In this document: positions 1 through 5,809 of the stretch, piece by piece
Position numbering within the stretch: the stretch's first letter is position 1
Layout: each line of letters starts with the position of its first letter
Assembly: GCA_903866355.1 (NCBI GenBank)
Contig: CAIPNE010000506.1
Coordinates: 1 to 8,474, forward strand
Length of the DNA: 8,474 nt
DNA from: an uncultured Gammaproteobacteria bacterium
GTDB taxonomy: Bacteria; Pseudomonadota; Gammaproteobacteria; Ga0077536
Direction of reading: 5' to 3'
Notes under the pieces: model-generated
What the model saw: only the letters and a program-made list of their open reading frames with translations
Told to the model about the DNA's origin: nothing
The model's database searches: none
Made by a program: the position numbers and the translations under genes

Positions 1-123
1 GGAAACGAAACCGGGTACGTTCAACACATCCCTCACATGGTCTTGCTCATACCATTGGTTGAACTCCCCGTCTTGTGCCTCGGTGCGGGGATTGGTAAAG
101 GCTAGAAACAGATATTTGGCCAC
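1..123 (-). CDS. Small dimeric alpha/beta-barrel-like protein, N-terminal part
   Basis: The first 41 codons of a gene that runs off the left edge. The reading starts at GTG (121-123) with VAKYLFLAFTNP and continues with FNQWYEQDH and DVLNVPGFVS. The pattern F-N-x-W-Y-x-x-x-H followed by D-V-L-x-V-P-G-F is typical of small EthD-like or ferredoxin-like dimeric barrel proteins of about 100-240 residues, many of unknown function. The start is well fixed: a GCGAGG Shine-Dalgarno (130-135) sits 6 nt upstream and an in-frame TGA at 145-147 leaves no earlier start. It follows the histidine kinase on the same strand after about 105 nt, so read-through from that gene is possible but two stem-loops intervene. 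The substrate cannot be inferred, and the family assignment rests on motif appearance only. Confidence 0.72.
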   Translation of the reverse strand, partial: MAKYLFLAFTNPRTEAQDGEFNQWYEQDHVRDVLNVPGFVS

Positions 124-181
124 TGGGTACCTCGCTCGATTGATTCACAAAGACGACCCGCTCCCGCGCGTTGGTGGCAGG

Positions 182-228
182 TTAGCCGTGGCCATCCACT
201 CAGGCTAAGGGCGCTGGAACAGCCGCCC
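182..228 (-). terminator. Two adjacent stem-loops after the histidine kinase gene
   Basis: Stem 1 (209-228) pairs GGGCGCTG with CAGcCGCCC across a 3-nt loop with one bulged base, and abuts the stop codon of the kinase gene. Stem 2 (182-208) pairs TTAGCCGTGG with CCAC and GGCTAA, with a 4-nt loop and a 3-nt bulge. Neither is followed by a T-run on the minus strand (only TT after stem 1), so a classical intrinsic terminator is not shown. They could be a weak terminator, an RNA-stabilising 3' structure, or an attenuator ahead of the small gene at 1-123. Confidence 0.3.
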
Positions 229-2484
229 TCACCCCACCTCTTGTGCGATTTGTACCGCTATTCTTTCGACTAACGGGGCCATCTGCGACAGCAGGTTCTC
301 CAGTCGTGGCCAATCCCCAACCTTACCGACCGCTTCAAGGTCCTGACACAAAACGGCGAAACTTCCTGCCCCAGCCATCGCCGCCGCCGATTTATAGCGG
401 TGGCCAAGGCTAACCAACGCCGCCAGATCGCGGCGCTCTCGCGCCGCCTCAAACGCCGCAACAGCCGCCCGCGCGGCGTGCAAAAACTCGCGCGCAAGGT
501 GTCCCACTTTGGCCGGGTCCTGCTGAAACAAACGGCCCAGCACGGTGAAGTCGAACGGCGCGGCTTGGGGTATTTCCGGGCTTGCTTCGGCGATCGCCGC
601 GTCGCTAGTCTCAGGGAGTTTCTGCGGTGCCGGCAGCCATTTGGCCAGGGTTAGATACAGACGGTCAGGGTCGATGGGCTTGGTCTCAAAATCATCCATG
701 CCAGCGGCAAAGCAACGTTCACGATCGCTGGCCATCGCATTGGCGGTCATTGCGATGACACGCTGCCCCGCCAACGCCGGGTTGGCGCGAATTTGCAGCG
801 TGGCTTCATAGCCATCCATGACCGGCATTTGGACGTCCATCAACACCAAATCAAACTGCGCTTGTTCCAAGTGCGCCAGCGCCTTGCGCCCATTTTCGCA
901 AACCTGCACCCACGCCCCGCTCTGTTGCAGAAGTTCTTCTATGACCTGCTGATTGAAAGCGTCGTCTTCGGCTACCAGAATCCGCGCGCCCTGCAGACGC
1001 GCCCGCGCGGCGGCAACCTCACTGGCATTGGCTTGCATGAGCGCACGCGCTTGCGCGGCTTCGCCATACCCAAAGCGCGCCGTGAAATAAAAACAACTAC
1101 CGACCCCTAACGCGCTTTCCACCCAAATACGTCCACCCATCAGTTCGACGAGGCGCTTGCTGATCGCCAGTCCCAAACCGGTGCCGCCATATTTGCGCGT
1201 GGTGGAGGTATCCACCTGAGTGAAAGCCTCAAACAGCCCGTCGACTTGTTCGGCGGTCAAGCCAATGCCAGGGTCACGCACCTGAAACTCCAGCTCCACG
1301 CCCTGCGCCCCTACTTCCCTGATTGCCACCGATAAACTGATACGTCCCGCGTGCGTGAACTTCACCGCGTTGCTGGTCAGGTTCAGCAGTACCTGACCTA
1401 GGCGAAACGGATCGCCCAGCACAAACTCGGGCACGTTGGTCGCTGTAGAGACCTCGAAGTGCAAGTCCTTTTCGCGAGCCAGATGTCCCGTCACCGATTC
1501 AATCAAACTAAAGCTCGCCCGCAGATCGAAGTGCGCTTTCTCCAACACCAGTTTATTGGCGTCCATCTTCGAGAAATCGAGAACATCGTTGATGATCACC
1601 AACAGACTCTGCGCCGATTGGTTCACCCGGGACACGTAATTTCGCTGCTGCAGGGTGAGTTCGGTTTGCAGGCACAAATACGACAAACCGATGATGGCAT
1701 TCATGGGCGAACGTATTTCATGGCTCATATTGGCGAGAAAATCGCTTTTGGCATGGTTCGCAGCCGTTGCTGCGCGGGCGACGAGGCCCAGCTCTGCCGC
1801 CTGTTGAGTGGCCAGTTCTGCTTTGAGTTCGGTCGCTAGCGCCACCGCATGCACGCTGCGTAGTTCTTCTTCCGCCAGCGTGCGCTGGGCGATCTCGTGC
1901 GCAACGCCAATCGCACCCAGCAGCCGGCGGCTCTCGGTCAGATCAATCATGAGGCCGATGACAGGCCCCACGCAGGCGACCGTATGGGTATCGGCCACAC
2001 TCCAGCCGCCGGCGCGGTTGGTCGTTAACGCCAGCACATGCACGCTGTTGTTCGAGGACATCACAGGCAAAGCGAAATAGCTGGTGGCACCATCGCTCGC
2101 GAACTGACGCAGGATGTCGAAGCGTGGGTCTTGGGTCATCGCGGCCGCGTCTAAGAATAACGGCGCATTGCGAGTCAGGACATCGTGCAGCGGGCTGCTC
2201 AGGTGCTCTGGGGTGTCAAGAAAATGCGCTGGCCGCTCGAATGACGTCACGTCACCCGCGGTCCGCGTCCACACATAACCCAAGCCGCTCAGTGAAGGGT
2301 GGCTGGTTAACAGGGATAAAGAGACTCGCTGCGGCGCCAGACCCAAACCGACCAACGCCTGCACCAGCATTAATAAGGTGGGCTGCAGATCGGCGACATC
2401 GTTAGCGTGGCTGACGATCTCTTGATGGAATGCTGCCAACCAACCAGCAGGGGCCCCTGTATCGGGAGCGGGTTTATCGCGCAC
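229..2484 (-). CDS. Soluble hybrid sensor histidine kinase (GAF-HisKA-HATPase-REC-HPt)
   Basis: A 751-residue three-step phosphorelay kinase. A GAF-like sensor domain covers about residues 30-182. A coiled-coil linker (about 190-245) leads to the HisKA domain with H-box SHEIRSPMN, where His255 is the autophosphorylated residue. The HATPase domain (about 355-472) has N-box Asn372, a G1 box RDPGIGL at 403-409 (Pro where Thr is usual) and a G2 box GGTGLGL. The receiver domain (about 500-617) has acidic residues Glu506, Asp507 and Asp508, acceptor Asp550, Thr580 and Lys602. A C-terminal HPt domain (about 645-748) has HRYKS with candidate His695. No transmembrane segment or signal peptide is seen, so it should sense a cytoplasmic cue; the ligand is unknown. 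The start is GTG with GGAG (2492-2495) 7 nt upstream. The HPt should pass phosphate to a separate response regulator, which is not in this window. BarA/ArcB-like architecture, but soluble. Confidence 0.93.
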   Translation of the reverse strand: MRDKPAPDTGAPAGWLAAFHQEIVSHANDVADLQPTLLMLVQALVGLGLAPQRVSLSLLTSHPSLSGLGYVWTRTAGDVTSFERPAHFLDTPEHLSSPLHDVLTRNAPLFLDAAAMTQDPRFDILRQFASDGATSYFALPVMSSNNSVHVLALTTNRAGGWSVADTHTVACVGPVIGLMIDLTESRRLLGAIGVAHEIAQRTLAEEELRSVHAVALATELKAELATQQAAELGLVARAATAANHAKSDFLANMSHEIRSPMNAIIGLSYLCLQTELTLQQRNYVSRVNQSAQSLLVIINDVLDFSKMDANKLVLEKAHFDLRASFSLIESVTGHLAREKDLHFEVSTATNVPEFVLGDPFRLGQVLLNLTSNAVKFTHAGRISLSVAIREVGAQGVELEFQVRDPGIGLTAEQVDGLFEAFTQVDTSTTRKYGGTGLGLAISKRLVELMGGRIWVESALGVGSCFYFTARFGYGEAAQARALMQANASEVAAARARLQGARILVAEDDAFNQQVIEELLQQSGAWVQVCENGRKALAHLEQAQFDLVLMDVQMPVMDGYEATLQIRANPALAGQRVIAMTANAMASDRERCFAAGMDDFETKPIDPDRLYLTLAKWLPAPQKLPETSDAAIAEASPEIPQAAPFDFTVLGRLFQQDPAKVGHLAREFLHAARAAVAAFEAARERRDLAALVSLGHRYKSAAAMAGAGSFAVLCQDLEAVGKVGDWPRLENLLSQMAPLVERIAVQIAQEVG

Positions 2485-2653
2485 GCTTAGGCTCCGTCTT
2501 GAGTTTGTCTGGCGACATTTAAAGTTAGCCTGTGTTGATTACACGCCCAGCGTGAGTGGGATCATGGATAAAGTAACGCATCACCGTCACGGCCACACGC
2601 TAAATTTAAGTTTGACGACCTCGCCCATGCGCGCTCACCGCACGCCCGGCCAG

Positions 2654-2675
2654 CGGCTTAGTCCAGCCGTTTTTT
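2654..2675 (+). terminator. Rho-independent terminator-like hairpin reading on the plus strand
   Basis: CGGCT (2654-2658), loop TAGTCC, AGCCG (2665-2669), then six T (2670-2675). The stem is 5 bp, extendable by one G-T pair. The T-run follows the stem only on the plus strand; on the minus strand the hairpin is preceded by A6 and followed by CTGG. It lies in the 231-bp gap between two minus-strand genes, so it ends neither neighbour in the expected direction. No plus-strand gene is recognisable just before it. It may end an antisense or small RNA, or be a chance match. Confidence 0.45.
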
Positions 2676-2715
2676 CAAGCGCATAACGCGAGGCTAAACG
2701 CGGCGTCACGGGTGT

Positions 2716-3492
2716 TCAGCGATACAGCCAACGCAGCCCGCGGCTCACCGCTGCCGGGATGGTGGAGTGGTGCAACTCACCGTCGAGGACGGCCAGCGTG
2801 GTGTCAAAATCGGCACCACGCCGCTGCGCGAGCCGCGCGTGGAGACTCTCGGTATTAGCGAGCATGGGGATATTGCCTACCTGACCTTCTTCGCCACCGA
2901 CCGACAAGAAAACCCGGCCTCGCAGCGCTGGCCCGTGCGCTAGGTTGCGTTGTTCTAGATCGAAAATGTGCCGGTTATCCCACCACGACGACGGGCTGGC
3001 CAGCAGCCATCGGTTGAACGCCGCGGGCCGGGTAAACAACGTATAAAGCCCGAATAGCCCCGACAACGAATGACCGATAAGCGTGCGTTGCGCGGGATCG
3101 ATGCGGTACCTCGCTTCCAGCTCAGGCAGCGCCTCGTCGAGCAGCCAGCTTTGGAACGCGGGCGCGCCACCGAAGGATGGGGCGTCAGCCATATTCCTCG
3201 CCACCGAGGGCGGAATGGGCGCTGAGGTCGGCGTATAGGACGCCGCACGGTGATGCACCACCGCGCGTGCGGTGGTGCTAGTCCACCCTACCCCAACCAC
3301 TACCACCCGCGGCAGTATGCGAGCCAAACCCAGATTCAATGCCACGTCGCACACCGTGCCGAAGGTCCATTGTGCGTCCAGACAAACCACCACCGGATAG
3401 GGCTCTAGATGCTCGGCATAGCCTTCTGGCAGAGCCACGTGCAGAACCCGGCCACTGTCTTCGTAGCAGTGCTCCTCGCGCTGCCAGATCAT
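2716..3492 (-). CDS. Alpha/beta hydrolase, putative esterase (enterochelin-esterase-like family)
   Basis: A 258-residue serine hydrolase counted from the ATG at 3490-3492. The nucleophile motif is GHSLSGLFGLY with Ser142, followed by SPSSWWDN, a hallmark of the Fes/esterase D-like putative esterase family (PF00756-type). Catalytic His is His241 or His242 in GELHHSTIP near the C-terminus; the acid is probably Glu201 or Glu202 in VGGEEGQ. The N-terminal strand region (VALPEGYAEH, then PVVVCLDAQWTFG) also fits. No signal peptide is seen, so it is probably cytoplasmic; the substrate is unknown. An upstream TTG at 3565-3567 would add 25 residues (MCPNNQNGGGSPSGRCNFYL and five more) that do not look like family sequence. 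The ATG has a GAGG-like site 8 nt upstream and is preferred, but the strong Shine-Dalgarno at 3578-3583 lies 10 nt before the TTG. It diverges from the PQQ dehydrogenase. Confidence 0.85.
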   Translation of the reverse strand: MIWQREEHCYEDSGRVLHVALPEGYAEHLEPYPVVVCLDAQWTFGTVCDVALNLGLARILPRVVVVGVGWTSTTARAVVHHRAASYTPTSAPIPPSVARNMADAPSFGGAPAFQSWLLDEALPELEARYRIDPAQRTLIGHSLSGLFGLYTLFTRPAAFNRWLLASPSSWWDNRHIFDLEQRNLAHGPALRGRVFLSVGGEEGQVGNIPMLANTESLHARLAQRRGADFDTTLAVLDGELHHSTIPAAVSRGLRWLYR

Positions 3493-3572
3493 CGAAAAAA
3501 CCTCGCGAAGGTAGAAGTTGCAGCGACCACTTGGCGAGCCGCCGCCATTTTGATTGTTTGGGCACAAACCAC
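3489..3572 (-). CDS. Candidate 27-codon leader ORF overlapping the esterase start
   Basis: On the minus strand GTG at 3570-3572 lies 5 nt after a near-perfect Shine-Dalgarno (AGAAGGAG). It opens a 27-codon frame (VVCAQTIKMAAARQVV, then AATSTFARFFR) ending in TGA at 3489-3491. That TGA overlaps the esterase ATG (3490-3492) as ATGA, the classic arrangement for translational coupling. The frame is closed upstream by TAG at 3597-3599. No homology is recognised; the peptide is basic and alanine-rich. The alternative is that the Shine-Dalgarno serves the TTG start of a longer esterase form in another frame. Confidence 0.3.
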   Translation of the reverse strand: MVCAQTIKMAAARQVVAATSTFARFFR

Positions 3573-3577
3573 GACGT

Positions 3578-3583
3578 CTCCTT
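3578..3583 (-). promoter_or_regulatory. Strong Shine-Dalgarno site (AAGGAG) upstream of the esterase
   Basis: AAGGAG on the minus strand, extended as AGAAGGAG, is the best ribosome-binding site in the window. It is 5 nt from GTG (3572, leader frame) and 10 nt from TTG (3567, extended esterase), but about 85 nt from the preferred esterase ATG. A GATAAT hexamer at 3609-3614 on the minus strand is a possible -10 box about 30 nt further upstream, without a convincing -35. Confidence 0.6.
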
Positions 3584-3718
3584 CTGGATAGGGTTCCTAG
3601 GCGTGAGGATTATCGCCGAGAGCACCCCTGACGCGCGATTTTTGCTGACATTTGAAAACCAGCGAGCGTTGGCGGCGCAGACCGCCGGCACCTGCGCGAA
3701 CCTGACAGACGGGCGTCG

Positions 3719-3738
3719 GGCAGGCGTGGTCGCCCGCC
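3719..3738. promoter_or_regulatory. GC-rich stem-loop in the divergent control region
   Basis: GGCaGGCG (3719-3726), loop TGGT, CGCCcGCC (3731-3738): an 8-position stem with one A/C mismatch. It lies 14 bp before the perfect palindrome at 3753-3768 and within the spacer between the divergent esterase and dehydrogenase genes. It has no T-run in either direction. It may be part of a regulatory site or simply GC-rich symmetry. Confidence 0.25.
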
Positions 3739-3752
3739 TCTGCTAGAGTGCC

Positions 3753-3768
3753 GGGGAATATATTCCCC
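3753..3768. promoter_or_regulatory. Perfect 16-bp palindrome, candidate operator
   Basis: GGGGAATATATTCCCC reads identically on both strands. It ends 16 nt before the ATG of the PQQ dehydrogenase and its AT core interrupts GC-rich sequence. The core contains TATATT (3759-3764), a 5/6 match to a sigma-70 -10 box, but no good -35 lies 16-18 bp upstream. A homodimeric regulator bound here would cover the promoter or the first transcribed bases. As RNA it could fold into a 6-bp stem with loop TATA just upstream of the ribosome-binding AGG at 3775-3777. I do not recognise the binding protein. Confidence 0.5.
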
Positions 3769-3784
3769 ACGCGCAGGTATCCCG

Positions 3785-5575
3785 ATGATCGCCCAACGCC
3801 TACTCGTTCTCATCGCCACCTTCCTTGTCTTGGCCAGCAGTGCCCCGCCGGGACTCGCCGACACCGCCCAGCAAAAAAACCCAGCACAGCACGACCAAGA
3901 CAACTGGTCCACCTACGGCCATGATTTCAACAACCAGCGCTACAGCGAGTTGTCAGAGATCAACACCGGTAATGTGGCAAAACTCGCACCCGCGTGGATT
4001 CTGCAAACGGGGATCTTGGGCACCTTTCCGACCAATCCTCTGGTCGTCGATGGGGTGATGTACCTCACCACGCCGTTCAACCACGTGATGGCGCTCGACG
4101 CGGCAAGTGGTGCGGTGAAATGGCGCTATGCCCATCAGACGCAGACCGAAAAACTGTGTTGCGGCTCGCATAATCGTGGGCTGGCTTGGGGTAATGGCCG
4201 CTTGTTCATGATCACCGCCGACGCGCGTCTCATCGCGTTGGATGCCAGCAACGGCAAGCTGGTGTGGGATATTCCGGTGGTTGACCCCATGAGCGGCGAC
4301 CCCGCTGATCTTGCGGCCATCACCCACTATGACCCCGCACATCCCGCCGCTTTTGACCGCGCCACCCGCTTTGCCGGCAACATGGCACCAGTGGTCTACG
4401 AGGGCCGGGTTTTCGTCGGCGTCAGCGGCACGGGTTACAGCGCCGTGCTGGCAGATGCGGAGCACAACAGCGCCTCGGTACTGGGCAAAGCCGGTGTGCG
4501 GGATGGCCTGCGGGCATTTCTCTCGGCGTACAGCGTGACCGATGGACAGCTACTGTGGCGCTGGTATTCAACGGCCGCCCAAGGCTGGGAAGGGGACTTC
4601 GTCGCCAAGACGGCCTTTGGTGATCCGCTACCGCGCGACCTCGTCGCTGAGCGCGCGAGCGCGGCCCAACACCGTGACGCTTGGAAGACCGGCGGGGGTT
4701 CCATTTATTCCACGCCCTCGATCGACGCCGCACAGGGGCTTATTTATTTCGGCACGGGGAATGCCTCACCCGGCTACGAGGATGACAAACGTCCGGGCGA
4801 CAATCTCTACACGTCCTCGCTCATCGCGCTGGACATCGCGACCGGCAAGCTGCGCTGGCACCACCAACTGGTGCCGCACGATCTGTGGGGCTACGACGCT
4901 GCCTCGCCACCGGTGCTCATCGACCTCAAGCGCCCCGGCCAAACCCCTATACCCGCGCTGGCGGCGGCCTCCAAGTCGGGTTGGATGTATGTGCTGAATC
5001 GGCTGACCGGCGCGCCCCTGCGGCGTTCAGAAGCCTTTGTGCCGCAGGATACGACCATGTTCCGACGCGCCACGGCCGCTGGCATCGACGTACGCCCCGG
5101 CGCAGGGGGTGGGGCGAACTGGCCCCCCTCCGCGTACAGCCCGCAGACCGGCTGGACCTATGTACCTGCCAGCGATGCCCCCACCCACTATCAGCTAGAA
5201 AAAAATGCCGCCGGCAAAACCGTCACCGTGTTGAGTTTCAAGGATGACGTGAAACGCGCCGGCACGCTGTCGGCCATTGATCCCCGCGATGGGAAAATAA
5301 AATGGCAGTTGCAGAGCGATTTACCCATGATGTCCGGCGCGCTGGCTACCGCCGGCGGCTTGGTCTTTGCGGGGGAATCCAATGGCGACTTCATCGCCGT
5401 GGATGCGCACAGTGGTCAGCGCCTGTGGCGCTTCGCCACCGGTGCGGGTGTCAACGCGCCAGCCATTACTTATCGGGTAGGCGGGCGGCAATACGTTGCG
5501 GTCGCCGCCGGCGGCCATGCGCTGTTCAAGTTTCCGCTGGGAGATACGGTGATCGCCTTCGCACTGCCAAAATAA
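3785..5575 (+). CDS. Periplasmic PQQ-type beta-propeller dehydrogenase (quinoprotein)
   Basis: A 596-residue exported protein. A Sec signal peptide spans about residues 1-26, with hydrophobic core LLVLIATFLVLASS and a likely cut after GLADT or nearby. The mature part opens with NWSTYGHDFNNQRYSEL, the usual start of methanol/alcohol/glucose quinoprotein dehydrogenases, and has propeller blade motifs throughout (ALDAASGAVKW, ALDASNGKLVW, ALDIATGKLRW, AIDPRDGKIKW, AVDAHSGQRLW). A vicinal Cys125-Cys126 pair in LCCGSHNRG matches the disulphide over PQQ. Lys397 (SKSGWMY) and GGANW (443-446) match PQQ contacts. By eye, the catalytic Asp of WDxD is Gly369 in HDLWGYD, with Asp371 two residues on, and the methanol dehydrogenase metal ligands Glu and Asn are replaced (Gly217, Ile307). 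No CxxCH haem site is present, so electrons need a separate acceptor; no cytochrome or pqq gene is in view. An AGG ribosome site (3775-3777) lies 7 nt upstream of the ATG. Substrate unknown. Confidence 0.9.
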   Translation: MIAQRLLVLIATFLVLASSAPPGLADTAQQKNPAQHDQDNWSTYGHDFNNQRYSELSEINTGNVAKLAPAWILQTGILGTFPTNPLVVDGVMYLTTPFNHVMALDAASGAVKWRYAHQTQTEKLCCGSHNRGLAWGNGRLFMITADARLIALDASNGKLVWDIPVVDPMSGDPADLAAITHYDPAHPAAFDRATRFAGNMAPVVYEGRVFVGVSGTGYSAVLADAEHNSASVLGKAGVRDGLRAFLSAYSVTDGQLLWRWYSTAAQGWEGDFVAKTAFGDPLPRDLVAERASAAQHRDAWKTGGGSIYSTPSIDAAQGLIYFGTGNASPGYEDDKRPGDNLYTSSLIALDIATGKLRWHHQLVPHDLWGYDAASPPVLIDLKRPGQTPIPALAAASKSGWMYVLNRLTGAPLRRSEAFVPQDTTMFRRATAAGIDVRPGAGGGANWPPSAYSPQTGWTYVPASDAPTHYQLEKNAAGKTVTVLSFKDDVKRAGTLSAIDPRDGKIKWQLQSDLPMMSGALATAGGLVFAGESNGDFIAVDAHSGQRLWRFATGAGVNAPAITYRVGGRQYVAVAAGGHALFKFPLGDTVIAFALPK

Positions 5576-5605
5576 CCACGCGCAGTGCACCCCGCGAACA
5601 CGCCA

Positions 5606-5679
5606 ATTTTTGTGGGGTCAGGTCTATAACATGCTAGCCACGCGACCCCAGCTGGCACGGCGCATCTTTCATGCGTGGC
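5606..5679. repeat. Inverted-repeat cluster after the dehydrogenase gene
   Basis: ATTTTTGTGG (5606-5615) overlaps a perfect 7-bp inverted repeat, TGGGGTC (5613-5619) with GACCCCA (5644-5650). A second, interleaved 7-bp pair is GCCACGC (5637-5643) with GCGTGGC (5673-5679), and a short hairpin CGCAT-ctttc-ATGCG lies at 5661-5675. The two long pairs overlap and could be alternative folds. T-runs precede rather than follow the stems on the plus strand, so these are not ordinary terminators. The string GGGGTCAGGTCT (5614-5625) resembles, from memory, sequence found beside IS200/REP-associated transposase genes. Confidence 0.4.
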
Positions 5680-5698
5680 GCTGAAGACTGCGCGCACC

Positions 5699-5773
5699 AA
5701 CCGCACCGCCCGGTATTTTTGTGGCCCGCTAGAGGCCGGGGCGCGCGGCGTGCGGGCGGGCCAAACCGCACCG
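5699..5773. repeat. Hairpin flanked by 10-bp direct repeats (possible insertion scar)
   Basis: AACCGCACCG occurs at 5699-5708 and again at 5764-5773. Between them lies a second copy of ATTTTTGTGG (5715-5724), which overlaps a perfect 8-bp inverted repeat, TGGCCCGC (5722-5729) with GCGGGCCA (5756-5763). The right arm abuts the second direct repeat exactly. The layout of T-run, TGTGG and inverted repeat parallels the cluster at 5606-5650. It lies in the 234-bp spacer between convergent genes, where no convincing ORF is seen. It may be a small mobile or REP-like element; no transposase is present. Confidence 0.35.
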
Positions 5774-5809
5774 TGATCGGCGTGATTTGGCGCGGCCCGC
5801 GGGTCGTGT

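Noticed and set aside
793..1110. Plus-strand open frame opposite the receiver and kinase domains
   Set aside because: Antisense to conserved REC/HATPase coding sequence, with no protein-family features.
2533..2547. GTGT-tgatt-ACAC small inverted repeat upstream of the kinase as a LysR-type operator
   Set aside because: Only a 4-bp arm with no divergent LysR gene nearby; too weak to call.
3953..4465. Long minus-strand open frame (170 codons) inside the dehydrogenase gene
   Set aside because: It is fully antisense to a well-supported propeller gene in GC-rich DNA, has no recognisable motif, and is what third-position GC bias produces by chance.
5796..5803. CCCGCGGG palindrome near the phnW stop as a terminator
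   Set aside because: No loop and no following T-run; ordinary GC-rich symmetry.
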